A DNA stretch of 64,000 bases from Streptomyces sp. Je 1-369 (GTDB lineage: Bacteria; Actinomycetota; Actinomycetes; Streptomycetales; Streptomycetaceae), in assembly GCF_026810505.1 (NCBI RefSeq), contig NZ_CP101750.1, positions 1,083,448 through 1,147,447 on the forward strand. The letters are read 5' to 3'. The translations under genes and the position numbers were made by a program. Under the pieces are notes generated by a model that did not search any database, had not been told where the DNA came from, and saw only the letters and a list, made by a program, of their open reading frames with translations. Within the stretch, counting starts at the first letter, position 1. Each line of letters starts with the position of its first letter. Shown piece by piece: positions 1 through 8,188 of this stretch.

Positions 1-80
1 TGGGCGCCAATGACCAGGACGCCGTAGGGGGCGGTGCCGTTCGTACGGCCGATGGCGAGCCGGATCAGCGGCAGGGACAA
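1..80 (-). CDS. Partial hypothetical gene, 5' end only
   Basis: Reading leftwards, a TTG codon at 80-78 follows a GGAGG at a normal distance and opens a frame that stays open to the window edge. The 26 visible residues (starting SLPLIRLAIGR) are too few to assign a family. The main support is the ribosome-binding site. The rest of the gene lies outside the window, so function cannot be judged. Confidence 0.3.
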   Translation of the reverse strand, partial: MSLPLIRLAIGRTNGTAPYGVLVIGA

Positions 81-408
81 AGGACCTCCGTGAGGTAGGC
101 AGCGGGGGAAGGCGGTCAGACGCGTACGGCGCACAGACCGTCGTGGTCGGCGGCGAGTGCACAGCCGCCCTCGCAGGGGTGACCCGCGGGCCCGGGTGGT
201 GTCGGCCCGTTCGTGAATGCTGACGTACCAGGCGGGCGCAACGGCGAGGTCACGGTGCGGGCGAGGAAGCCGACCGAGCCGCAGCACTCGCACCGCTGCG
301 CACCGGAGGCAGGCAGCGGGTTCGTGAAGGACACCTCCAAGGACCGAGACCGGCACGCGAACGAGACCGGCACGCGAGCGGCAGGGCGTTCACGTGCCGG
401 GGCCGCAG
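81..408. other. Gene-poor stretch with a doubtful Cys-rich minus-strand frame
   Basis: No convincing gene. A minus-strand frame ending at 116 carries a Cys-rich tail (CECCGSVGFL, then CEGGC near the stop) that resembles a small zinc-binding protein end. It has no good start or ribosome-binding site, and its upstream part is Pro/Arg-rich low-complexity translation. It could be another degraded piece of the DUF317 region next door. Confidence 0.25.
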
Positions 409-760
409 TCAGCCGCGGTGGACGATGGTGAGGTGCTTCTCCGCGCTCTGCGGCAGCCGGTGGCGTGCCACCGGGACCGGGGAGGCGAGTGAGGCTGCGA
501 AGCTGGTGACCAGATCGTTGGGGACGCTCGGGCTGAAGTGCGCCTCCGGGGGCTCGGGGGTGGTTCACTGCCCACCGCTGGGGCGGGTGCCGCGCCGGCG
601 GCGCGACGGGACAGGTCGGCCCTTCTCGTCGCGGGCAGCGGCAACGGAGCCCACACGGTGGGACATCGGGAAGTCGGGGTTGAGGGCGAGTTGCACGACG
701 GCGGTGCGGTCGCAGGCCGACAGCTGGTCGAGCAGGTCGAGCAGGTCGGCATCGTCGCGG
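409..760 (-). pseudogene. Degraded DUF317-like gene fragment
   Basis: The minus-strand frame ending at the TGA of 409-411 encodes a segment with the look of a DUF317 domain (FSPSVPNDLVTSFAASLA, then PVPVAR). Upstream in the same frame an in-frame TGA sits at 565-567; beyond it the frame continues with LLDLLDQLSACDRTAVVQLA. In another frame, RWAVNHP lies where DUF317 proteins usually have a Trp-containing strand, so a frameshift plus a stop is likely. DUF317 proteins are common in Streptomyces accessory and phage-like regions. Assignment rests on pattern resemblance only. Confidence 0.4.
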
Positions 761-1066
761 GTGGGGACCACGCGCTGCCTCCGGGGAACCGTGTCCTTTG
801 TCAGACAACCAAGTCGTTTGACAGCCAACTCAGTCCCTGTGCCATTGGGCCAGTCGCGATGCCGCCCGGAAGGCAACAAGTGCGCCGGAGAGAGGCTCCC
901 GGACGGGCGCATGCTGTGCCCGGAGTTCAAACGGGTGTTTCGGGCCCTGAATTGGCCGGGGCATGTGACCCAAAGATGATCTACCGGATATTCGCCGTGC
1001 CGGGCAGGCTGAGCGGCGGACGTAGATCCGTTCGGGCATCACCCACCCGCCATCGCTGGAGGCATG

Positions 1067-2167
1067 ATGATTCAAGCTGCACTGGCCTACTCCGACAGCA
1101 TGTTTTACCTCTTCCGAGGGGACCGGTACGTGGGCTACGAGGCGGAAGAGCGCAAGGTGGCCGAGGGGCCCCAGCTCACGGTGGAGGGCTGGCCCGGGCT
1201 GGAGGGCACCCAGTTCGCGGCGGGCCTCGACACGGGGCTCCGTCTGCTCGACGGGTTACATCTGCCGTCCAGCATCGCCGGCTCTGCCGCACGGCTCGTC
1301 TCGGGCAGGAAGAGGCCGGCGCCCTGCTACCTGTTCAAGACGAACCAGTACGCGCAGTACGACATCGCCAACAAGGAGCTCGTCTACGGGCCGCGACCGT
1401 TGAACGACTGGTCGGGGTTTGCGGAACACGGCTTCGACCGGGACCTGGACGCGGCGACCGACGCGGCCATCCTTCGCGGGCTCAAGACCGAGTGGTTCTA
1501 CTGGTTCTTCAAGGGGGACCGGTGCCTCAAGTATGACGCGATCAACAACAAGGTCCTCACAGTCGGCAGCATCGGGCAGATCTGGCCGGCGCTGAAGAGG
1601 GTCGGCTTCGACCGGGACCTGGACGCCGCGGTCACGACTGCGGAGCAGCCCCACGGATACGGCAACATCGAAACGACCGTCCACTTCTTCAAAGGGGACC
1701 AGCACGTCGCCTACGACTATGCCGGGAACACACTGAAGGGCGGTGTGAAGTCCATCGCTGACGCCCTGCCGGGGCTGGAGGGCACCGACTTCGCCACCGG
1801 GCAAGTACTGCCCTCCCACACTCCCACGGTGGCACACGCGCAGGGCGCCATCACCTTCTCCAACCCGGGGGAATCCGGGGTGCCCGAGCCCTACGGAAAG
1901 ATCTGGCTTGTCACGAAGGACGGTGCCACGTACCGCCTGTGGACCCAGGTCAACCACAGCGTGCCCAGCACCAGTTCGGCCACCATCGACCTGGACCTTC
2001 CCTTCGGCGCCGACCAGGTCATTGAAATCGCCGCGCACGTCGATGAATCCGACTCCGGCAACGGAGACGACTACCTCGCCCGCGGTACTACCCCCTTCAC
2101 AGGAAACGGCACCTACACCCTTGGCTCCGATGACGGAAAGATCACCGTGGAACTGACCATCACCTGA
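1067..2167 (+). CDS. Hemopexin-repeat protein
   Basis: About 366 residues. Residues 1-250 hold hemopexin-like blades, each with an aromatic/YLFRGDRYVGYE-type strand: YLFRGDRYVGYE, YLFKTNQYAQYD, WFFKGDRCLKYD and HFFKGDQHVAYD, separated by GLEG/GFDRDLDAA turns. The last ~110 residues form a separate acidic beta-rich domain (LWTQVNHSVPSTSSATIDL, DESDSGNGDDY). No signal peptide or membrane segment is seen, so it is probably cytosolic, as with photopexin-like proteins. Two ATGs are adjacent (1064 and 1067); GGAGG at 1058-1062 is too close to the first, so 1067 is preferred. Ligand unknown. Confidence 0.8.
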   Translation: MIQAALAYSDSMFYLFRGDRYVGYEAEERKVAEGPQLTVEGWPGLEGTQFAAGLDTGLRLLDGLHLPSSIAGSAARLVSGRKRPAPCYLFKTNQYAQYDIANKELVYGPRPLNDWSGFAEHGFDRDLDAATDAAILRGLKTEWFYWFFKGDRCLKYDAINNKVLTVGSIGQIWPALKRVGFDRDLDAAVTTAEQPHGYGNIETTVHFFKGDQHVAYDYAGNTLKGGVKSIADALPGLEGTDFATGQVLPSHTPTVAHAQGAITFSNPGESGVPEPYGKIWLVTKDGATYRLWTQVNHSVPSTSSATIDLDLPFGADQVIEIAAHVDESDSGNGDDYLARGTTPFTGNGTYTLGSDDGKITVELTIT

Positions 2168-2714
2168 CCGCACAACACCGCCCGCAGGCCCACGGAGCCC
2201 GGCACGGCCCCGTGGGCATCGGCATTCCCAACCGATCGAGAATCACGCTTCCGCCATCGGGCTCGCAGGAGAACCCGACCCAGACTGCTCACAGCGGTGA
2301 CACTGCAGCCGACTCACGGGCACCTCGTGCCAAGATCCGGACCAGGGACGGACCAACTCGGCTCCGCATCAGGTACTTCCAGCCGCTGCCGCAGGTCAAA
2401 GGCAGGCCAGTTGGCGTACCACCAGCAGACGAAGAACCTGCTCGGATGGCGTTGGAAACAGCCACCGCCGACTCGCAAGGCCAGCAGGTTCGCCGCACAC
2501 CGCACGCAGACAGCGCACGGCGTAGGCAAAGACACCGGCACCCAGCCACACGAGATGGTTGTCGATTCGGGGCCCGGACGCGGCCCTGAAGTCCTCGCGC
2601 GTGACCTTCGCTGCCGCAAGGTCGATACTGCCGACAGTGACACTCCAACCGTGACTCGGCCGAGCAGAGGACCCGCCTGAAGGACCTGCCTGCCGGCCTT
2701 TCCAGGAGGCACCC
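2168..2714. other. Intergenic region with possible degraded minus-strand frame
   Basis: No intact gene is supported over these 547 bases. A minus-strand frame around 2400-2650 gives protein-like text (DLAAAKVTREDFRAASGPR, then HLVWLGAGVFAYAVRCL) that ends abruptly, and a neighbouring frame seems to continue it (YANWPAFDLRQRLEVPD) towards 2314. That is consistent with a frameshifted remnant of an unrecognised gene. The last 15 bases hold the dhaK ribosome-binding site. Confidence 0.3.
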
Positions 2715-3707
2715 ATGAAGATGCTGATCAACGTCGCGGAGACCGTCGTCGCCGACGCGCTGCGCGGGATGGCCGCCGCTCATCCCGAGCTGACCGTCGA
2801 CGTCGAGAACCGGGTGATCGTACGCAGGGACGCTCCCGTCGCGGGGAAGGTCGCCCTCGTGTCGGGCGGGGGGTCCGGGCACGAGCCGTTGCACGGTGGG
2901 TTCGTGGGGCCGGGGATGCTGTCGGCCGCCTGCCCTGGGGAGGTGTTCACCTCGCCCGTGCCGGATCAGATGGTGCGGGCCGCGGCCGCCGTGGACAGTG
3001 GCGCGGGTGTGCTCTTCGTCGTGAAGAACTACACGGGTGACGTCCTCAACTTCGACATGGCCGCGGAGCTCGCCGAGGACGAGGGCATCCAGGTCGCGAA
3101 GGTGCTCGTCGACGACGACGTCGCGGTCACCGACAGTCTGTACACCGCCGGACGACGCGGCACCGGCGCCACGCTCTTCGTGGAGAAGCTCGCGGGGGCC
3201 GCTGCCGACGAGGGCATGCCGTTGGAGCGGGTCGAGGCCGTCGCCCGGCGGGTCAACGAGAACACGCGCAGCTTCGGCGTCGCACTCAGCGCGTGCAGTA
3301 CGCCCGCCAAGGGCGGCCCCACCTTCGATCTGCCGCCGGGCGAGCTGGAGTTGGGGGTGGGCATCCACGGTGAGCCGGGACGGGAGCGGCGCCCGATGAT
3401 GACGTCCCGCGAGATCGCCGACTTCGCCGTGAACGCCGTACTGGAGGATCTCGCGCCGCACAACCCGGTCCTGCTGCTCGTCAACGGCATGGGCGGCGCC
3501 CCCCTGCTCGAACTGTACGGGTTCAACGCCGAGGTCCAGCGCGTCCTCGTCGAGCGCGGCGTCGCCGTGGCCCGCACGCTCGTCGGGAACTACGTCACCT
3601 CCCTGGACATGGCGGGCGCCTCGGTGACGTTGTGTCAGATCGATGAGGAGATACTGCGGTTGTGGGACGCGCCCGTGCGCACCCCCGGGCTGCGGTGGGG
3701 GTGCTGA
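2715..3707 (+). CDS. dhaK: Dihydroxyacetone kinase, DhaK subunit
   Basis: 330 residues, the usual DhaK size. DhaK binds dihydroxyacetone covalently through a histidine and passes it to DhaL-ATP/ADP for phosphorylation to DHAP. The sequence shows GGGSGHEPLHGG (51-62), NYTGDVLNF, and the GIHGEPG motif whose His218 is the covalent substrate-binding residue. NGMGGAPLLELY lies near the C-terminus. ATG 2715 is preceded by GGAGG at 2705-2709. It is the first gene of dhaKLM and lies 58 bases before dhaL. No local dhaR or glycerol facilitator is present, so regulation is not visible here. Confidence 0.95.
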   Translation: MKMLINVAETVVADALRGMAAAHPELTVDVENRVIVRRDAPVAGKVALVSGGGSGHEPLHGGFVGPGMLSAACPGEVFTSPVPDQMVRAAAAVDSGAGVLFVVKNYTGDVLNFDMAAELAEDEGIQVAKVLVDDDVAVTDSLYTAGRRGTGATLFVEKLAGAAADEGMPLERVEAVARRVNENTRSFGVALSACSTPAKGGPTFDLPPGELELGVGIHGEPGRERRPMMTSREIADFAVNAVLEDLAPHNPVLLLVNGMGGAPLLELYGFNAEVQRVLVERGVAVARTLVGNYVTSLDMAGASVTLCQIDEEILRLWDAPVRTPGLRWGC

Positions 3708-3765
3708 CGCCGGTTTGTTGCGTCCGGCCGTCGTCCCCTCCCGATCCGCAACGCAAGGAGGCTCC

Positions 3766-4404
3766 GTGTTCGACGCCCCTTTCTTCCGCCGCTGGCTGAC
3801 CGCCACCGCCGCCGCCGTCGACCGTGAGGCGGAACGGCTCACGGAACTGGACTCGCCCATCGGCGACGCCGACCACGGCAGCAACCTGCGGCGCGGCTTC
3901 CGGGCCGTCGCCGCCGTCTTGGAGAAGGAGGCGCCGGACACGCCCGGCGCCGTCCTCACGCTGGCGGGACGGCAGTTGATATCGACGGTGGGCGGAGCGT
4001 CCGGGCCGCTCTACGGAACGCTGCTGCGCCGCACCGGCAAGGAGCTCGGCGACGCCCTCGAAGTCGACCGGGCACTGTTCGCCGCGGCGCTGAGGCACGG
4101 CGTCGACGCGGTGGCCGCGCTCGGCGGTGCCGCACCCGGTGACAAGACGATGCTGGACGCGCTCTTCCCGGGCATCGACGCGCTCGACGGCCCGTCCGGC
4201 TCCTTCGGCGCGGCCCGCGAGGCCGCACTCCAGGGTGCTCTGGCCACGGTTCCGCTGCAGGCGCGCAAGGGACGCGCCAGCTATCTGGGCGAGCGGAGCA
4301 TCGGGCACCAGGACCCCGGCGCCACGTCCTCGGCGCTGCTCTTCGAAGCCCTCGCGGAGACCGCGGAGGGTGTCGGCGGCTCGCGGGAGGGCAGCCGTGG
4401 CTGA
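3766..4404 (+). CDS. dhaL: Dihydroxyacetone kinase, DhaL subunit
   Basis: 212 residues from GTG 3766, chosen because GGAGG (3757-3761) lies five bases upstream; an earlier in-frame ATG would add a non-homologous Cys-rich stretch. DhaL holds the nucleotide and transfers phosphate to DhaK-bound dihydroxyacetone. GDADHGSN (33-40) supplies the Asp residues that coordinate two magnesium ions. The GGASGPLYG loop, GDKTMLDAL and HQDPGATS near the end are all family signatures. The stop overlaps the start of dhaM, so the two are probably translationally coupled. Confidence 0.95.
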   Translation: MFDAPFFRRWLTATAAAVDREAERLTELDSPIGDADHGSNLRRGFRAVAAVLEKEAPDTPGAVLTLAGRQLISTVGGASGPLYGTLLRRTGKELGDALEVDRALFAAALRHGVDAVAALGGAAPGDKTMLDALFPGIDALDGPSGSFGAAREAALQGALATVPLQARKGRASYLGERSIGHQDPGATSSALLFEALAETAEGVGGSREGSRG

Positions 4405-4807
4405 CGGTCCGCTGGTCGGCGTCGTCCTCGTGTCGCACAGCGGGCCCGTCGCCGAGGCGGTCGCCGCGCTCGCCGTCGGGCTGGCGGGCGGCGGCACGAC
4501 GGCGCCGGTGGCCGCCGCCGGAGGGACAGCGGACGGCGGTCTCGGCACCAGCGCGGAGCTGATCTCGGCGGCTGCCTCGCGCGTGGACGGCGGAGCCGGG
4601 GTCGCCGTCCTCACCGATCTCGGCAGCGCGGTCCTGACCGTGAAGGCCCTGATCGCCGAGGGCGACGAACTCCCTTACGGCACACGCCTGGTGGACGCCC
4701 CGTTCGTGGAGGGGGCGGTGGCGGCGGTGGTGTCCGCGTCCGCGGGCGCCGACCTCGCCGCGGTCGAGGCGGCGGCAGCGGAGGCGTACACCTATCGGAA
4801 GGTGTGA
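4397..4807 (+). CDS. dhaM: DhaM, single-domain PTS EIIA-like phosphodonor
   Basis: 136 residues from GTG 4397, overlapping dhaL by eight bases, with GGGAGG at 4385-4390 as ribosome-binding site. It has the EIIA(Dha)/mannose-type fold: GVVLVSHSGPVAEAV with the phosphorylated His in VSHS (His14), then GLGTSAELI and VLTDLGSAVLTVKALI. It re-phosphorylates ADP on DhaL using phosphate from PEP via EI and HPr. Unlike E. coli DhaM, no HPr or EI-like domains are attached, so the general PTS proteins encoded elsewhere must serve it. Confidence 0.93.
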   Translation: MADGPLVGVVLVSHSGPVAEAVAALAVGLAGGGTTAPVAAAGGTADGGLGTSAELISAAASRVDGGAGVAVLTDLGSAVLTVKALIAEGDELPYGTRLVDAPFVEGAVAAVVSASAGADLAAVEAAAAEAYTYRKV

Positions 4808-4823
4808 GGGGGCGGAGGGTGCG

Positions 4824-5606
4824 TCAGTTGCCTCGTACTAGTTGCCTGGCCAGCTCTTCGCCCCGGGCGACCGCCGCCCCGTGGCTCTCGATCGGCTCCG
4901 CCTTGGAGCCCTCGAAGAGGATGTACGTGACGTCGGCGCCCGCGCCGCCGATCCCCGGGTCGGGGTTGATGCCGAGCCCCCGGGCCGTCGCGTACGACGC
5001 CTCGCCGATGAGGTCCGTGGGGCCGGTGTCGCCCACGACGGCGTACTGGACCTTGTCGCGGTGGACGACGGCGGCGACGGTGCCGCCCGTGATGCCGTGC
5101 TCGGTGTGATCCCAACGGTGGCTCGCGCCGGGCACGACCACGTAGGGCAGGCTTTCCGCGTCCAGTTCACGGCCGTCGGACTGCTGGAACGCGGTGGTGG
5201 GCTGGAACAGGGGGTCGGTGCGGTCGTTGCAGGTCTTGCCCGGTCGGCCGTCGCAGTCGACGTCCATGTCGGCCTTCCAGAAGACCGCACCGCGCGTGGC
5301 GCAGACGGGGACGTCCGCGAGGGCTCCGTCGTCGGTGCTGTACATGTCGTTCGAGACCGGCGTGCAGGACCGGGTCGCGGCCAGCAAGTCGGCGGCGCGG
5401 ACCGTTCCCTCACGAGCCGCTCCCTCACGGGCCGTTCTCTCACGGACCGTCCTCTCGCGGAACGCCTCGGCCACTGGGCCCGCCGCCGCGGGAGGCGGGT
5501 CGGCGATCGGTTCGGCCGGTGACTCCCGGGCCATGACGGTGTACCAGGCGGGGACGAGCAGAGCGGCTCCGGCTGCGGCGACCAGGACCGGCGTCTTCTT
5601 GCGCAC
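4824..5606 (-). CDS. Secreted GH75 chitosanase
   Basis: 260 residues from GTG 5606. N-terminal RKK followed by a hydrophobic stretch to about residue 25 is a signal peptide. Residues 48-70 are an Arg/Glu-rich linker made of four 5-residue repeats. The catalytic domain (about 75-258) has the GH75 hallmarks WKADMDVDCDG, YAVVGDTGPTDLIGEASYA and GINPDPGIGG. Asp193 and Glu202 are nine residues apart, as in the acid/base pair known for fungal GH75 chitosanases. It should cleave chitosan outside the cell. Converges on dhaM with 16 bases between. Confidence 0.88.
   Translation of the reverse strand: MRKKTPVLVAAAGAALLVPAWYTVMARESPAEPIADPPPAAAGPVAEAFRERTVRERTAREGAAREGTVRAADLLAATRSCTPVSNDMYSTDDGALADVPVCATRGAVFWKADMDVDCDGRPGKTCNDRTDPLFQPTTAFQQSDGRELDAESLPYVVVPGASHRWDHTEHGITGGTVAAVVHRDKVQYAVVGDTGPTDLIGEASYATARGLGINPDPGIGGAGADVTYILFEGSKAEPIESHGAAVARGEELARQLVRGN
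5401..5460 (-). repeat. 15-nt tandem repeat, four units
   Basis: Four consecutive 15-base units (consensus GCCGTTCCCTCACGG on the plus strand) with a few substitutions, inside the chitosanase gene. On the coding strand each gives a five-residue RE(R/G)(T/A)(V/A) block forming a charged linker between signal peptide and catalytic domain. Unit number may vary between strains. Confidence 0.85.
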
Positions 5607-5856
5607 GGGAAGGGCCTTTCGTGGGGGAGGGACAGCAAGGACGTCGAGGGCGGGCTACCTAGGACCTCGGAGACAGCTGACGGCTCGAAAGCCACATATG
5701 CCAATTTGTGTACCGCCGTATGCCCCATCCGCCGATCACAGTCCGTACGGCGGACGCCCCACCCCTTGATGTGCTCTCGTCACCTGTGTCAAATAGGTCC
5801 GTACCAATGCCGAACCCATGCCAGTCTTATGCCGTCGAGTGGAAGGCAGCAGCACC

Positions 5857-6852
5857 GTGCGACGGATTCCCCGCCCGTCCGGCCATCCGGCCCCGCCGGC
5901 CCTGCTCACCGTCATGGCCGCGACCGCGGTCGCACTGGGCGGCTGCGCCTGGGGCGGCGACGCCGAGGACAACAATCCCCCGGCGGCGCCCCGCGGCGTC
6001 ACCGTGCAGGCGGGCAGCTCCACCACCGCCCACGTCATGTGGAACCAGGCCACCGACGACACCGAAGTCACGGCGTACGAGGTGTACCGCGACGCCAAGA
6101 AGGTGAAGGAGGTGCTGGGGCGGGAGTCCATGGTGGACGTCGTCGGCCTCGAGCCGTCCGCCACGTACCGCTTCACCGTCCGCGCCCGCGACGCCGCGGG
6201 GAACCTCAGCGAGGACAGCAAGAGGCTGACGGTCACGATGCCCGCCGCGGCCGCCGCCGACCGCACGCCCCCGTCCCGGCCCGGGCGGCTCAAGGGCGAG
6301 GCCGAGGGGAGCCGGGCGGCGATGCTCTCCTGGGGCACGTCGTCGGACGACAAGAAGGTGGCCTCGTACGAGATCTTCCAGGGCGGCTCGAAGGTCCACA
6401 GCGTGGGCGGGAACCAGACCGCGACGCTCGTCACCGGACTGCGGCCCGGCACCGACTACATCTTCACCGTCAAGGCGCGGGACGCCGCCGACAACTTCTC
6501 ACCCGCGAGCCGCCAGGTCCGCGTCAGGACCGCGGCGGGCAAGGACTCGGGGCGCGGCACCGCGCCGACCGGGTTCCGTGCCGACACGCACCGCGCCGAC
6601 GGGGCGTACTACATCGACCTGGCGTGGACTCCGCCACGCACCGGCGGCGCCGTGGCGGAGTACCAGATCCAGCTGGACGGGCGCACCGCCACGTCGCTCG
6701 TCTTCGGCGGGACGGCTCCGCGGGACAAGGCCGAGCACAGCTTCTACATCGGCAAGACGGCCGGTGAGCGGCACCGGGTACGCATCCGCCCGAAGCTGCC
6801 GGACGGGACGTGGGGCGGCTACTCCCCCGAACGGACCGTCACCACGGGCTGA
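5857..6852 (+). CDS. Lipoprotein with three fibronectin type III domains
   Basis: 331 residues from GTG 5857, preceded by GGAAGG at 5841-5846; an ATG at 5818 in the same frame is a longer alternative. A hydrophobic leader ends in VALGGC, a lipobox, so the protein is probably membrane-anchored outside the cell. Three FN3-like modules follow (PAAPRGVTV..., PSRPGRLKG..., APTGFRADT...), with characteristic AYEVYRDAK, TYRFTVRARDAAGNLS and DYIFTVKARDAADNFS strands. No catalytic domain is attached. Such modules usually mediate polysaccharide or protein contact; linkage to the neighbouring chitosanase is inference. Confidence 0.85.
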   Translation: MRRIPRPSGHPAPPALLTVMAATAVALGGCAWGGDAEDNNPPAAPRGVTVQAGSSTTAHVMWNQATDDTEVTAYEVYRDAKKVKEVLGRESMVDVVGLEPSATYRFTVRARDAAGNLSEDSKRLTVTMPAAAAADRTPPSRPGRLKGEAEGSRAAMLSWGTSSDDKKVASYEIFQGGSKVHSVGGNQTATLVTGLRPGTDYIFTVKARDAADNFSPASRQVRVRTAAGKDSGRGTAPTGFRADTHRADGAYYIDLAWTPPRTGGAVAEYQIQLDGRTATSLVFGGTAPRDKAEHSFYIGKTAGERHRVRIRPKLPDGTWGGYSPERTVTTG

Positions 6853-6899
6853 CAGGGACGGGCCACCGTCGGCGAACGCGTCTTGAAAGCCCGTGCGCG

Positions 6900-7472
6900 T
6901 CATGAAGACCCCTGCGCGGCAGCTGCCCGTTCGCTCAGCAGCGCTGCCGCGCGCCGGCACCAGTCGCGGGACTCGCGCTCGAAGGCGAGCCCGCGCAGGC
7001 ACGTCAGATAGGGGCCGACCCGCTCGCCGGTGCGCAGGAAGTCGTCCTCGTCGGCGTCGCCGCGCAGCCGTACGAGCAGCTTCTCCAGGACCTCGATCTT
7101 CGCGTCGGCGACCGCCGCCCTCTCCGTGAGCTGCTCGATCACGGGCGCGGCGGCCACGCCGTCGACGGCCTGCACCTTGACGAGCAGGTCGTCGCGGATG
7201 AAGGACGGCTTCGCGGCCCGTGCGGCGAACCGCTCCATCTCGGCGAGGCCCTCGTCGGTGACGCGGAACAGCCGTTTGTTGGGCCGCCCATCCTGGACGA
7301 CCTCGCGTCCGGCGACCAGGCCCTCCGTCTCCAGCTTGGCCAGCTCGGCGTAGAGCTGCTGGGGCAGCGCGTGCCAGAAGTTGGCGACGCCGATGTCGAA
7401 ACCCTTGGCCAACTGGTATCCGCTGTACTCGCCGTCCAGCAGTGCCGCGAGCACCGCGTGCCGCAGAGCCAT
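6900..7472 (-). CDS. PadR-family transcriptional regulator
   Basis: 190 residues. The N-terminus is a PadR winged helix (ALRHAVLAALLDGEYSGYQLAKGFD, FWHALPQQLYAELAKLETEGLV, then a QDGRPNKRLFRVTDEG wing). Residues 85-185 form the helical C-terminal dimerisation domain of the Vir_act_alpha_C type. ATG 7472 follows GGAAGGGG. It is divergent from the SnoaL-like gene at 7580 across a 107-base interval containing a perfect 36-bp palindrome, so it probably represses both genes. PadR proteins typically sense small phenolic or planar ligands; the ligand here is unknown. Confidence 0.92.
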   Translation of the reverse strand: MALRHAVLAALLDGEYSGYQLAKGFDIGVANFWHALPQQLYAELAKLETEGLVAGREVVQDGRPNKRLFRVTDEGLAEMERFAARAAKPSFIRDDLLVKVQAVDGVAAAPVIEQLTERAAVADAKIEVLEKLLVRLRGDADEDDFLRTGERVGPYLTCLRGLAFERESRDWCRRAAALLSERAAAAQGSS

Positions 7473-7513
7473 CTGTCGGGACCCCTTCCCTTTCGCTGTC
7501 CAGCGCCCCCATC

Positions 7514-7549
7514 ATAGTCATCAATCTGACTAGTCAGATTGATGACTAT
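7514..7549. promoter_or_regulatory. Perfect 36-bp palindrome, probable PadR operator
   Basis: Two 18-base half sites (ATAGTCATCAATCTGACT and its exact reverse complement) meet at an ACTAGT centre. The site lies between the divergent padR-type gene and the SnoaL-like gene. It is AT-rich against a GC-rich background. Position and symmetry fit an operator bound by the PadR dimer(s). Confidence 0.8.
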
Positions 7550-7579
7550 GAACGGCTACGGATGCCTACGGAGGACCGC

Positions 7580-8029
7580 ATGACCCCCATCCACCCCACC
7601 GCCGCGCGCTTCCGCGCCCTCGTCGAGCGAGGCGATCTCGACGCCCTGGAGAACCTGTTCACACCGGACGTCCGGCTCTACAGCCCGGTCAAGTTCACGC
7701 CCTTCGAAGGGCGGCCCATGGTGCTCGCGCTCTTCGGCGTGCTGCTGCGCACGTTCGACGACTTCCGGTACGTGGGTGCGTACGCGGGTGAGGCGCGGAC
7801 CAGCGTCGACGGCACCGAGGCCGAGTCGAACGTGCTGCTGTTCCGCACCACCGTGCACGGCAAGGACATCCACGGCATCGACCTGCTGCACTTCGACGAG
7901 GAAGGGCGGATCAAGGAGTTCACCGTGATGGTGCGCCCGCAGTCCGCGGTGCAGACGCTCGGGCAGGCGGTCCAGGAGGGACTCGTCGCGGCCGGCCTGG
8001 TCCCTGCCCCCGCCCCCGCCCCTCAGTAG
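7580..8029 (+). CDS. SnoaL-like / NTF2-fold protein
   Basis: 149 residues from ATG 7580, chosen because GGAGGA (7570-7575) lies just upstream; an in-frame ATG at 7562 lacks one. The pattern HPTAARFRALVERGDLDALENLFTPDVRLYSPVKF, a buried IHGIDLLHFDEEGRIKEFTVMVRP strand pair and length fit the NTF2-like cone fold. Members act as small-molecule isomerases, cyclases or binding proteins. Catalytic residues cannot be assigned by eye. It is the probable target of the divergent PadR regulator, which suggests an inducible detoxification or modification role. Confidence 0.8.
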   Translation: MTPIHPTAARFRALVERGDLDALENLFTPDVRLYSPVKFTPFEGRPMVLALFGVLLRTFDDFRYVGAYAGEARTSVDGTEAESNVLLFRTTVHGKDIHGIDLLHFDEEGRIKEFTVMVRPQSAVQTLGQAVQEGLVAAGLVPAPAPAPQ

Positions 8030-8188
8030 GGCGTCTGCGCCGGACGAAGGATTCCGTCACCTGCCCGGCGGCCGTCCGCATGCGGTCCCCGCCCGCGCCA
8101 CGTTGGCTTTCGTCAGGTAGCACGGGCCGTTCCCCGACTCCGGCGGCGCATGGGTTGTACCGCCTCCCGTGCACCGGAGGGCAGACTC

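Noticed and set aside
2289..3959. Long minus-strand open frame opposite dhaK
   Set aside because: Antisense to a clear gene; its text is Arg/His/Gly-rich with no domain pattern. Such frames are a common artefact of high-GC DNA.
5401..5460. 15-bp tandem repeats as a CRISPR-like array
   Set aside because: Units are contiguous with no spacers, in frame within a coding region.
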